Source: Pseudomonas parasichuanensis (GTDB taxonomy: Bacteria; Pseudomonadota; Gammaproteobacteria; Pseudomonadales; Pseudomonadaceae). From it: a DNA stretch of 64,000 nucleotides. The position numbers were made by a program, and so were the translations under genes. Positions 37,273 through 44,907 of this stretch are shown here, piece by piece. The notes below the pieces were generated by a model. That model was not told where the DNA came from and made no database searches. It saw only the letters and a program-made list of their open reading frames with translations. Numbering within the stretch: position 1 is the first letter of the stretch; each line of letters begins with the position of its first letter. Where the stretch lies: the NCBI RefSeq assembly GCF_021601385.1, contig NZ_BQHO01000005.1:124001-188000 (forward strand), given 5' to 3'.

Positions 37273-37321
37273 AACGCGCCCGGGGCGCCCCAGCATTGCT
37301 GCCAAGGCGCCCCGGGCGCGT
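37273..37321 (-). terminator. Terminator with a perfect 16-bp GC stem downstream of petC's upstream neighbour
   Basis: ACGCGCCCGGGGCGCC (37274-37289) is exactly complementary to 37306-37321. On the minus strand the stem is followed by TTTTCATTT. It lies 25 bp past the petC stop and before sspA, and so ends the pet operon. Confidence 0.88.
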
Positions 37322-37346
37322 TCAACAACCAGAAACTACTGCGTGA

Positions 37347-38126
37347 TCAGTGCACGTCCTTCCAGTATTCGCGCTTGAGCAAGTAGGCGAACACGAAGAA
37401 GAAAGCCAGGTACAGCAACACGTAGGTACCGATGCGCTGGCTTTCCAGTTTGACCGGGTTGGCCGAATAGGCCAGGAAGGTCACCAGGTTCTTGACCTTC
37501 TCGTCGAACTGCTCGGGCGTCAGGGTACCGGATTTCTCCTCGACGGTCAGCTGGTCGCACGCTTCATGGGTCAGCGGGCTGCCGGTCAGCGGGTCGAACT
37601 GCTTCTTGCCGTCGACCACGCTCTGCACCTGCTTGCAGCCGATCACCTGGTTGCCCTGCAGGCCGACCAACACGTTGGGCATGCCCACATTGGGGAAGAC
37701 CTTGTTGTTCACCCGGTAAGGGCGCGTCGGGTCCTCGTAGAAGCTGCGCAGATAGGTGTACAGCCAGTCATTGCCACGCACCCGGGCCACCAGGGTGAGG
37801 TCGGGGGGCGCTGCGCCGAACCAGGTCTTGGCATCGTTTGGCTGCATGCCGATCTTCATGTGGTCACCGATCTTGGCACCGGTGAACACCAGGTTCTCGA
37901 GCATCACCTCGTGGGGAATCCCCAGGTCGTCGGCCACCCGCTCATAGCGCTGGAACTTGGCGCTGTGGCAACCCATGCAATAGTTGGCGAAGGTCCGCGC
38001 ACCGTCCTGCAGGGCGGCTTTGTCAGTGAGGTCGACGTCGACCTTGTCCAGTTCCAGGCTGTGCTCGGCGGCGAACGAAAGGCCAGGCATCAGTGCCAGC
38101 AAACATACTGCAATCAACTTTTTCAT
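37347..38126 (-). CDS. petC: Cytochrome c1 of the bc1 complex
   Basis: A 259-residue membrane-anchored c-type cytochrome that takes electrons from the Rieske protein and passes them to soluble cytochromes. A Sec signal (about 1-19, MKKLIAVCLLALMPGLSFA) precedes the haem motif CMGCH (Cys50, Cys53, His54). One C-terminal helix (about 232-250, IGTYVLLYLAFFFVFAYLL) anchors it, ending LLKREYWKDVH. ATG 38126 touches the petB stop by one base; a much longer frame to 38324 is a shadow of petB. In some proteobacteria cytochrome b and c1 are fused (fbcH), but here they are separate. Confidence 0.96.
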   Translation of the reverse strand: MKKLIAVCLLALMPGLSFAAEHSLELDKVDVDLTDKAALQDGARTFANYCMGCHSAKFQRYERVADDLGIPHEVMLENLVFTGAKIGDHMKIGMQPNDAKTWFGAAPPDLTLVARVRGNDWLYTYLRSFYEDPTRPYRVNNKVFPNVGMPNVLVGLQGNQVIGCKQVQSVVDGKKQFDPLTGSPLTHEACDQLTVEEKSGTLTPEQFDEKVKNLVTFLAYSANPVKLESQRIGTYVLLYLAFFFVFAYLLKREYWKDVH

Positions 38127-39340
38127 CAGCCAGTCACCCTTTCCGGAACCGGTTTGGTCTTCTCGAGCCTTGTGTAGAACGGCATCAGCAGGAAGTAGGC
38201 GAAGTACAGCACCGTACACACCTGCGACAGCAAGGTACGCCCCGGAGTCGGCGCCAGCACGCCCAGCACGCCGAGGATGACAAAGGCCACGCAGAACACC
38301 AGCAGCCAGACCTTGCTCAGCCAACCCTTGTAGCGCATGGAGCGCACCGGGCTGCGGTCAAGCCAGGGCAACACGAACAGCACGGCGATCGCGGCGCCCA
38401 TGGCGATCACCCCGAACAGCTTGTCGGGCACCGCACGCAAGATCGCGTAGAACGGCGTGAAGTACCACACCGGGGCGATATGCTCAGGGGTCTTGAAGGC
38501 GTTGGCCTGCTCGAAGTTCGGTTTTTCCAGGAAGTAGCCACCCATTTCCGGGAAGAAGAACACGACGGCGCAGAACACGAAGAGGAACACCACTACGCCC
38601 GCAATGTCTTTGACGGTGTAGTACGGGTGGAAGGGAATGCCGTCCAGCGGGACGCCGTTCTCGTCCTTTTTCTTCTTGATGTCGACGCCATCAGGGTTGT
38701 TCGAACCCACTTCGTGCAAGGCCAGAATGTGCAGCACGACCAGGCCGAGAATCACGATCGGCAAGGCCACCACATGCAAGGCGAAGAAGCGGTTCAAGGT
38801 GATGCCCGAGATCAGGTAGTCACCACGGATCCACTGGGTGAGGTCACCACCGATTACCGGGATCGCACCGAACAACGAAATGATCACCTGAGCACCCCAG
38901 TACGACATCTGGCCCCACGGCAGCAGGTAGCCCATGAAGGCCTCGGCCATCAGCGCCAGGTAGATCAGCATGCCGAACAGCCAGACCAACTCGCGAGGCT
39001 TCTGGTAGGAGCCGTAAAGCAGGCCGCGGAACATGTGCAGGTAAACCACGATGAAGAACGCCGAGGCGCCGGTGGAGTGCAGATAGCGCAGGATCCAGCC
39101 GTACTCGACATCACGCATGATGTATTCGACCGAGGCGAAAGCCTCTTCCGCCGAGGGGGTGAAACTCATGGTCAGCCATACGCCGGTAACGATCTGGTTG
39201 ACCAGCACCAACAGCGCCAGCGAGCCGAAGAAATACAGGAAGTTGAAGTTCTTGGGCGCGTAATACTTGCTCAGATGGTCTTCCCACATCTTCGTGGCGG
39301 GGAAGCGCGCATCGATCCACTCCATGAACTTGCTCATCAT
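38126..39340 (-). CDS. petB: Cytochrome b of the bc1 complex
   Basis: A 404-residue integral protein with eight to nine helices, binding two b haems and both quinone sites. Haem ligands are the His pairs in HSTGASAFFIVVYLHMFRG and HVVALPIVILGLVVLHILALH. The Qo motif is PEMGG-adjacent: TPEHIAPVWYFTPFYAIL has the PEW-like element. DIKKKKDENG is a surface loop. Start ATG 39340 overlaps the petA TGA as ATGA; the next codon is also ATG. It is the second gene of petABC. Confidence 0.97.
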   Translation of the reverse strand: MMSKFMEWIDARFPATKMWEDHLSKYYAPKNFNFLYFFGSLALLVLVNQIVTGVWLTMSFTPSAEEAFASVEYIMRDVEYGWILRYLHSTGASAFFIVVYLHMFRGLLYGSYQKPRELVWLFGMLIYLALMAEAFMGYLLPWGQMSYWGAQVIISLFGAIPVIGGDLTQWIRGDYLISGITLNRFFALHVVALPIVILGLVVLHILALHEVGSNNPDGVDIKKKKDENGVPLDGIPFHPYYTVKDIAGVVVFLFVFCAVVFFFPEMGGYFLEKPNFEQANAFKTPEHIAPVWYFTPFYAILRAVPDKLFGVIAMGAAIAVLFVLPWLDRSPVRSMRYKGWLSKVWLLVFCVAFVILGVLGVLAPTPGRTLLSQVCTVLYFAYFLLMPFYTRLEKTKPVPERVTG

Positions 39341-39930
39341 GCTTTCTCCTGATCGACGCCGATGACGACAAGGTCGTCCGACTCGTACGAGTGCGGTGGC
39401 ACTGGCAGGTTCAGAGGCGCCGGCTGGGATTTGTAGACACGACCAGCCAGGTCATAGTGCGAACCGTGGCAAGGGCAGAAATAGCCACCCACCCACTTCG
39501 GCCCCAGGTCGGCCGGGGCAACTTCGGGACGGAACGTCGGCGAGCAGCCCAGGTGGGTACACAAGCCAACCAGAATGAGGATTTCGGGCTTGATCGCGCG
39601 GTTCTGCGGATCGACGTAGGCGGGTTGCACCGACGCCTTGGATTCAGGGTCGGAGAGCTCGGCGGTGAGCTTTTTAAGGTTGCCGAGGATCTCGTCCGTG
39701 CGGCGCACGATGAAGACCGGCTGACCACGCCATTCAGCCACCATTTGCTGGCCTGGCTCGACCTTGGCGATATTGACCTTCACCGGTGCCCCTGCGGCTT
39801 TCGCCTTGGCACTGGGAAACCATGACCCCACGAACGGTACCGCTGCCCCCACTGCCCCCGCTGCCCCGACCACGGATGTCGCGGCTACGAGGAAGCGGCG
39901 CCGGCCTGCGTTGACGCCGTCATTGCTCAT
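39337..39930 (-). CDS. petA: Rieske iron-sulfur protein of the bc1 complex
   Basis: A 197-residue [2Fe-2S] protein. The N-terminus has a twin-arginine-type signal anchor (GRRRFLVAATSVVGAAGAVG) that stays as the membrane helix. Cluster ligands are CTHLGC (124-129) and CPCHGSHYD (from 152), the two standard boxes with the disulfide cysteines. It moves electrons from ubiquinol to cytochrome c1. First gene of petABC, with its own promoter (40013-40042) and a perfect 7-bp inverted repeat in the leader. ATG at 39930 follows GGAGAGGACTGA. Confidence 0.97.
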   Translation of the reverse strand: MSNDGVNAGRRRFLVAATSVVGAAGAVGAAVPFVGSWFPSAKAKAAGAPVKVNIAKVEPGQQMVAEWRGQPVFIVRRTDEILGNLKKLTAELSDPESKASVQPAYVDPQNRAIKPEILILVGLCTHLGCSPTFRPEVAPADLGPKWVGGYFCPCHGSHYDLAGRVYKSQPAPLNLPVPPHSYESDDLVVIGVDQEKA

Positions 39931-39956
39931 TCAGTCCTCTCCCATCAGCTTGCTTG

Positions 39957-39972
39957 GCCTGTTTGAACAGGC
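39957..39972. promoter_or_regulatory. Perfect short palindrome in the petA leader
   Basis: GCCTGTT-TG-AACAGGC lies 27-42 bp upstream of the petA ATG and downstream of the predicted promoter. It could be an operator or a small RNA hairpin. No T-run follows, and the 4-bp CTGT/ACAG gap does not match the LexA box. Confidence 0.45.
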
Positions 39973-40012
39973 ATCTACTTAGGTACGTCTGTGGCACTAA
40001 AAATTGGCCGTC

Positions 40013-40042
40013 ATGGTAAGAAACAAATCCACACACTGACAA
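40013..40042 (-). promoter_or_regulatory. Candidate promoter of petABC
   Basis: TTGTCA (40037-40042), 18 bp, TACCAT (40013-40018) on the minus strand. It would give a leader of about 75 nt containing the palindrome at 39957-39972. Confidence 0.5.
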
Positions 40043-40137
40043 GGTGATTACCCGCTCGTCGGGCTACAACCCTCGCTTTGCTTGATCTGCGTCTATACGA
40101 CAAGTGCCCACCGACTGCTGACAGGTTAGTTCAAGCC

Positions 40138-40171
40138 ATAAAAAAAGCCCGGTTCCAAAGGAACCGGGCTT
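40138..40171 (-). terminator. Intrinsic terminator of rplM-rpsI
   Basis: On the minus strand AGCCCGGTTCC, TTT, GGAACCGGGCT forms an 11-bp stem with a 3-nt loop, followed by seven T. It starts about 20 bp past the rpsI stop and separates ribosomal and pet transcripts. Confidence 0.93.
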
Positions 40172-40191
40172 CTTCGACTGCCGAAGCGAAA

Positions 40192-40584
40192 TTAACGCTT
40201 GGAGTACTGAGGACGCTTACGCGCTTTACGCAGACCCACTTTCTTACGCTCGACTTCACGAGCGTCGCGGGTGACGTAGCCAGCACGACGCAGAGCGCCA
40301 CGCAGGGTTTCGTCGTATTCCATCAGGGCGCGGGTGATACCGTGGCGGATCGCACCGGCCTGACCGCTGACACCACCACCGGAAACGGTGACGTAGATGT
40401 CGAACTTCTCAACGGTCTCGGTCAGTTCCAGCGGCTGGCGAACAACCATGCGAGCGGTTTCGCGGCCGAAGAACACGTCCAGGGAACGGTTGTTGATGGA
40501 GATGTTACCGGTACCAGGACGCAGGAAAACGCGAGCGGTTGCGGTCTTGCGACGGCCAGTGCCGTAGTTTTGAGTCGCCGACAT
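40192..40584 (-). CDS. rpsI: 30S ribosomal protein S9
   Basis: A 130-residue ribosomal protein. The start [23 protein letters not shown], given in outline, and the invariant C-terminus [11 protein letters not shown], whose tail reaches the P-site tRNA anticodon, are clear. It follows rplM after 14 bp on the same strand, the near-universal rplM-rpsI pair. The ATG is preceded by a GGGATAG sequence. Codon use is strongly biased, as expected for ribosomal genes. Confidence 0.98.
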   Translation of the reverse strand: MSATQNYGTGRRKTATARVFLRPGTGNISINNRSLDVFFGRETARMVVRQPLELTETVEKFDIYVTVSGGGVSGQAGAIRHGITRALMEYDETLRGALRRAGYVTRDAREVERKKVGLRKARKRPQYSKR

Positions 40585-40598
40585 AATGAACTATCCCG

Positions 40599-41027
40599 TT
40601 AGATCTTCAGTTCTTGAGGCTGCTGAGCAGTGTGAGGGTGAGCAGCACCCGCGTACACTTTCAGCTTGCGGTACATGTCGCGACCCAGCGGGTTCTTCGG
40701 CAGCATGCCTTTGACCGCGGTTTCGATGACACGCTCAGGGGCCTTGGCGATCAACTTCTCGAAGTTGATTTCCTTGATACCGCCCGGGAAGCCGGAGTGG
40801 GAGTAGTACATCTTGTCGGAAGACTTGGCACCAGTCACACGAACCTGCTCGGCGTTGATGACGACGATGTAGTCGCCGGTGTCAACGTGAGGGGTGTATT
40901 CTGGCTTGTGCTTGCCACGCAGGCGGCTAGCGATTTCGGTAGCCAGACGACCCAGGGTCTGACCAGCGGCGTCGACTACGAACCACTCGCGCTTTACTGT
41001 TTCCGGTTTAGCAGTAAAAGTTTTCAT
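40599..41027 (-). CDS. rplM: 50S ribosomal protein L13
   Basis: A 142-residue ribosomal protein, starting [20 protein letters not shown], with the L13 signature [19 protein letters not shown]. It is an early assembly protein of the 50S subunit. In E. coli L13 controls its own mRNA through the leader. Here a short GGCCTCTGAGGC dyad (41036-41047) lies next to the start codon, where such control could act, but this is unproven. A good promoter is at 41071-41099. Confidence 0.98.
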   Translation of the reverse strand: MKTFTAKPETVKREWFVVDAAGQTLGRLATEIASRLRGKHKPEYTPHVDTGDYIVVINAEQVRVTGAKSSDKMYYSHSGFPGGIKEINFEKLIAKAPERVIETAVKGMLPKNPLGRDMYRKLKVYAGAAHPHTAQQPQELKI

Positions 41028-41070
41028 TCTCTAAAGCCTCAGAGGCCGCCCAGCGAAAAATAGACGGCGA

Positions 41071-41099
41071 ATCTTACTGGATAGTGCACAGCTTGCCAA
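41071..41099 (-). promoter_or_regulatory. Promoter of rplM-rpsI
   Basis: TTGGCA (41094-41099), 17 bp, TAAGAT (41071-41076) on the minus strand, with the ideal spacing. The leader would be about 37 nt. Confidence 0.75.
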
Positions 41100-41284
41100 G
41101 GGCAAACGCGCAGCCGAACGCTGACGCTTTTGGGGGCTCGGGTCGGGCACGCCAATGTTCGACAAAGGTTCTTCATTCGTGGTGGTGCATCACTTCCGCC
41201 ACGCGAAGAGCTGCAGAATTATCCAGATTGCGCGAAAAATTTCAACCTGCTTTTATGGGCTTCTTTGCCTGGAGCGTCCTTTCG

Positions 41285-42325
41285 ATGGAATACCGCAAGC
41301 TCGGTCGTAGCGACCTCAACGTCAGCGCCCTTTGCCTGGGCACCATGACCTGGGGCGAGCAGAACACCCAGGATGACGCCTTCGCCCAGATCAGGCTGGC
41401 CAAGGCCGCCGGCATCAACTTCATCGACACCGCCGAGATGTACCCGGTGCCGCCGCGCCCGGAAACCTACGCCGCCACCGAACGCATCATCGGCAACTGG
41501 TTCGCCAAGCATGGCGACCGCGACGACTGGCTGCTGGCCAGCAAGGTTGCCGGCCCCGGCAACGGCATCAGCCACATCCGCGACGGCCAGCTCAAGCACA
41601 ACCGCCAGCACATCGTTGCCGCGCTCGATGCAAGCCTTGCGCGCCTGCAGACCGACCGCATCGACCTGTACCAACTGCACTGGCCCGAACGCAGCACCAA
41701 CTTCTTCGGCAAGCTGGGTTACCAGCACCTGCCCAACGACATGTTCACGCCACTCGAAGAAACCCTCGAAGTGCTCGACGAGCAGGTGAGCGCTGGCAAG
41801 ATCCGCCATATCGGCCTGTCCAACGAAACCCCGTGGGGCACCATGAAGTTCCTGCAACTGGCCGAGGCCCGTGGCTGGCCGCGGGCGGTGTCGATCCAGA
41901 ATCCCTACAACCTGCTCAACCGCAGCTTCGAAGTGGGCCTGGCGGAAGTGGCGATCCGCGAACAGTGCGGCCTGCTGGCCTATTCGCCGCTGGCGTTTGG
42001 CATGCTCTCGGGCAAGTACGAAAATGGCGCCCTTCCGGATAACGCCCGCCTGACCCTGTTCAGCCGCTTCGCCCGCTACTCCAACCCGCAGACCGTGGCG
42101 GCCTGCAGCCGCTATGTGCAGCTGGCCCGCGACCACGGCCTGGACCCGGCGCAGATGGCCCTGGCGTTCGTCACCCGGCAGCCGTTCGTGACCAGCAACA
42201 TCATCGGCGCCACCTCGGTGGAGCAACTGCAGAGCAACATCGACAGCCAGGGCCTCAACCTGAGTGATGAACTGCTGGCGGCAATCGAGGCAATTCATCA
42301 GGAGCAGCCGAATCCGGCGCCTTGA
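41285..42325 (+). CDS. Aldo/keto reductase, Tas/YgaS-like
   Basis: A 346-residue NADP(H)-dependent oxidoreductase, equal in length to E. coli Tas. It starts MEYRKLGRSDLNVSALCLGTMTWGEQNT, given in outline, typical of Tas. The catalytic Asp and Tyr are in FIDTAEMYPVPPRPET, Lys in LLASKVAGPGNG, and His in YQLHWPERSTNFFG. The C-terminal cofactor pattern is FVTSNIIGATSVEQLQSNI. The substrate is unknown. ATG 41285 has GGAG about ten bases upstream; longer frames starting at 41084 or 41130 lack family similarity. It diverges from rplM by 257 bp and is followed by a REP pair. Confidence 0.92.
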   Translation: MEYRKLGRSDLNVSALCLGTMTWGEQNTQDDAFAQIRLAKAAGINFIDTAEMYPVPPRPETYAATERIIGNWFAKHGDRDDWLLASKVAGPGNGISHIRDGQLKHNRQHIVAALDASLARLQTDRIDLYQLHWPERSTNFFGKLGYQHLPNDMFTPLEETLEVLDEQVSAGKIRHIGLSNETPWGTMKFLQLAEARGWPRAVSIQNPYNLLNRSFEVGLAEVAIREQCGLLAYSPLAFGMLSGKYENGALPDNARLTLFSRFARYSNPQTVAACSRYVQLARDHGLDPAQMALAFVTRQPFVTSNIIGATSVEQLQSNIDSQGLNLSDELLAAIEAIHQEQPNPAP

Positions 42326-42345
42326 GCCGAAACGAGTGCTGGCTT

Positions 42346-42412
42346 CTTCGCGGCTGAAGCCGCACCCACAGGGTTCTGCACTCTCCCTGTGGGAGCGGCT
42401 TTAGCCGCGAAA
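42346..42412. repeat. Paired REP palindrome (GCGGCTTTAGCCGC type)
   Basis: TTCGCGGCTGAAGCCGCACCC and GGGAGCGGCTTTAGCCGCGAA are inverted REP units across a short spacer. They lie between the aldo/keto reductase stop and the regulator start on the same strand, and probably close the reductase transcript. Confidence 0.85.
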
Positions 42413-42499
42413 CAGGCGCCACGATGCATCGGGGTAGACACAATCGCCAAAAAATAAGACGATCCAGCCGGTGATTGACCACTCTACCCTATAAGAACA

Positions 42500-43504
42500 A
42501 TGACAATGATGTTTACCCAACCCCCCGCGTCGCTGCGGCGCGTCAGCATCCTGGCCATTGATAAAGTGTTCGCTTCGACACTGATGCAGGCCAAGGACTT
42601 CTTCCACCTGGCCAGCCTGCGCTACAGCAAGCAACTGGGCCTCGGCCTGCAGCCGATGTTCGAGATCGCCCTGGTGAGCCCGGACGGCCTGCCCGTGGAC
42701 AGTTTCAGCAATGTGCAGCTGCCGGTCGACAGCGGCCTGAACGATGCCGATGTGATCATCCTCCCGGCCTTCTGGGACGACTTCGACAACCTGCTGCAAC
42801 GCTACCCCCAGGTCCTGCCCTGGCTGCGCGCGCAACACGCCCGCGGCGCAGTGCTGTGTGCCGAGGCCAGCGGTGTGTTCTGGCTGGCCGAGTCCGGGCT
42901 GCTGGACGGCAAGGAAGCGACCACCTACTGGCGGTTCTTCGGCAGCTTCGAGGAGCGCTTCCCCAAGGTACGGCTGAACCAGGACAAGCACCTGACCGAC
43001 GCCGACAACCTCTACTGCGCCGGCGGCACCACCTCGGCCTGCGACCTGTACATCTACCTGATCGAACGCTTCTGCGGCGCCAACGTGGCCCGTGCAGTGG
43101 CCCGCGACATCCTCTACGAAGTGCAGCGCAGCTATACGCCCGGGCGCATGGGCTTTGGCGGGCAGAAACTGCACCAGGACCTGATCATCCTGCAGATCCA
43201 GCACTGGCTCGAAGAGCACTTCGCCGACAAGTTCCGTTTCGAGGACGTGGCCCGCAACCACGGCATGAGCATTCGCAACTTCATGCGCCGCTTCCAGAGC
43301 GCCACCGGTGACAAGCCGCTGCACTACCTGCAGCGCCTGCGCATCGAGACGGCCAAGGGCCTGCTGTCGAGCTCGCGCAAGAGCATCAAGACCATCAGCT
43401 ACGAGGTGGGGTACGACGACGCGAGCTTCTTCGCACGGCTGTTCCGCCAGCACACCGAACTGTCGCCGAACCAGTATCGCCAGCAGTTCATGCAGGAGGC
43501 CTGA
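42500..43504 (+). CDS. GlxA-type AraC family transcriptional regulator
   Basis: A 334-residue regulator with an N-terminal DJ-1/PfpI-like ligand domain (about 14-200; LCAEASGVFWLAESGLL holds the nucleophile-elbow region with a Cys-Ala-Glu pattern). A C-terminal AraC HTH pair follows (about 225-325; FRFEDVARNHGMSIRNFMRRF and KTISYEVGYDDASFFARLFRQH). Members in Pseudomonas respond to quaternary amines, arginine or nucleotide-like effectors, but this one's effector and targets are unknown. Three close ATGs (42500, 42506, 42509) leave the start uncertain by up to three codons. The neighbouring aldo/keto reductase is not clearly linked. Confidence 0.87.
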   Translation: MTMMFTQPPASLRRVSILAIDKVFASTLMQAKDFFHLASLRYSKQLGLGLQPMFEIALVSPDGLPVDSFSNVQLPVDSGLNDADVIILPAFWDDFDNLLQRYPQVLPWLRAQHARGAVLCAEASGVFWLAESGLLDGKEATTYWRFFGSFEERFPKVRLNQDKHLTDADNLYCAGGTTSACDLYIYLIERFCGANVARAVARDILYEVQRSYTPGRMGFGGQKLHQDLIILQIQHWLEEHFADKFRFEDVARNHGMSIRNFMRRFQSATGDKPLHYLQRLRIETAKGLLSSSRKSIKTISYEVGYDDASFFARLFRQHTELSPNQYRQQFMQEA

Positions 43505-43528
43505 AAGGCCTCCCAGCTACAAGCCTCA

Positions 43529-43598
43529 AGCTACAAGCCACAAGAAAAAGCCAGAGCAGTACACGAACTGCTCTGGCTTTTTCTTGTGGCTTGCAGCT
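43529..43598. terminator. Long bidirectional hairpin between regulator and zapE
   Basis: Arms of 32 bp (43529-43560 and 43567-43598) match at 31 positions across an ACACGA loop. The inner stem GCCAGAGCAGT is followed by TTTTTCTTG on both strands, as in a bidirectional terminator, but the arms extend far beyond need. A partial direct repeat AGCTACAAGCC (43515-43525) precedes it. Confidence 0.85.
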
Positions 43599-43616
43599 AG
43601 AAGCTCGCAGCTGCCG

Positions 43617-44711
43617 TCAAGGCTTGTGCGCGCGCGCCAGGAACTCGTGGGACTGCATCTCCAGCAAGCGGCTCAGGGTGCGCTGGAACTCGAAGCTCAA
43701 GCGCCCGCCGGTGTACAGGTCCTTCAGCTCCACCTCGGCCGAGATGATCAGCTTCACGTTGCGGTCGTAGAACTCGTCGACCATGTTGATGAAGCGCCGG
43801 GCGATGTCATCGGTGGCCACGCCCATCTGCTCGACATTGCTCAGCAGCACGGCATGGAAGATCTTGCCCAGCTCGATGTAGTCGTTCTGGCTGCGCGGGC
43901 CGTCGCACAGGGCGCGGAAGTCGAACCAGGCCACATCGTCGCAGGTACGCAGGGCAGTGATCGGGCGGTTCTCGATCATCAACACGTCGTTTTCGACCGC
44001 CTGGGTGCACTCCGGCGTCAGCGCCTTGAAGCTGGCGCGCAGGCTTTGGTGGGCGGCATCGTTGAGCGGGTAGTGGAACAGCTCGGCCTGTTCCAGGTGG
44101 CGCAGGCGATAATCCACACCGCTGTCGACGTTCACCACATCGGTGTACTGCTTGATCATGGCGATGGCCGGCAGGAAGCGCGCACGCTGCAAGCCGTCCT
44201 TGTACAGGCCGTCCGGCACGATGTTGGAAGTGGCCACCAGCGACACGCCGTTCTTGAACAGCTCTTCCATCAGCGTGCCGAGGATCATCGCATCGGTGAT
44301 GTCGGAGACGAAGAATTCGTCGAAGCAGATCACCCGGGCTTCATCGCTGAAGCGCTTGGCGATGATGGTCAGCGGGTTCTTCTCGCCCTTGAGGGTCTTC
44401 ATTTCCTCATGCACACGCTTCATGAAGCGGTGGAAGTGCGTGCGCATCTTCTGCTTGAACGGCAGCGCCTCGTAGAAGGTGTCGACCAGGTAGGTCTTGC
44501 CTCGCCCTACCCCGCCCCAGAAATACAGGCCCTTGACCGGGGTCTGCTCCTTCTTGCCGAACAGCTTGCCGAACATGCCCGGCTTGTTGTTCTGCGCCTG
44601 TACCAGGTCGTCGTACAGACGCTGCAGGTGACGCACCGCAGTTTCCTGCGCCGCGTCATGGAAGAAGTCGGGGCGTTTCAGATCGGCTTGATAGCGTTCT
44701 AAGGGAGTCAT
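43617..44711 (-). CDS. zapE: Cell division ATPase ZapE (AFG1-like)
   Basis: A 364-residue P-loop ATPase. Walker A is GGVGRGKT (66-73), Walker B is ICFDEFFVSD, and sensor-type TSNIVPDGLYKDGLQRARFLP follows, given in outline. ZapE associates with the Z-ring in E. coli at late constriction and is needed under low oxygen or heat. Mitochondrial AFG1/LACE1 are relatives. ATG 44711 follows AAGGGAGT-like sequence. It converges with the GlxA-type gene and is followed upstream by trpS on the same strand. Confidence 0.94.
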   Translation of the reverse strand: MTPLERYQADLKRPDFFHDAAQETAVRHLQRLYDDLVQAQNNKPGMFGKLFGKKEQTPVKGLYFWGGVGRGKTYLVDTFYEALPFKQKMRTHFHRFMKRVHEEMKTLKGEKNPLTIIAKRFSDEARVICFDEFFVSDITDAMILGTLMEELFKNGVSLVATSNIVPDGLYKDGLQRARFLPAIAMIKQYTDVVNVDSGVDYRLRHLEQAELFHYPLNDAAHQSLRASFKALTPECTQAVENDVLMIENRPITALRTCDDVAWFDFRALCDGPRSQNDYIELGKIFHAVLLSNVEQMGVATDDIARRFINMVDEFYDRNVKLIISAEVELKDLYTGGRLSFEFQRTLSRLLEMQSHEFLARAHKP

Positions 44712-44810
44712 AATTCGTTAGCGAGGCAACAAAAAACGGGCCGTCACTGTAGCGACCGGCCCGCTTAATGGCAATGATACATACGGCCATTGTCCGCCTG
44801 CATGCATTCG

Positions 44811-44897
44811 CTGTGGGAGCGGGCTTGCCCGCGAACACTGGCGAAGCCGGTGCCAAGCACCGCGCCACATGCTTCGCGGGCACGCCCGCTCCCACAG
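44811..44897. repeat. Paired REP palindrome between zapE and trpS
   Basis: CTGTGGGAGCGGGCTTGCCC on the left and GGGCACGCCCGCTCCCACAG on the right are inverted REP units. The spacer (CACTGGCGAAGCCGGTGCC and CACCGCGCC) holds smaller dyads. The right unit reads GCGGGCACGCCCGC, a compensated change in the loop. Confidence 0.85.
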
Positions 44898-44907
44898 TCT
44901 ATGTGCC

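Noticed and set aside
39957-39972. LexA box in the petA leader
   Set aside because: LexA sites need CTGT-N8-ACAG; here only four bases lie between the half sites.
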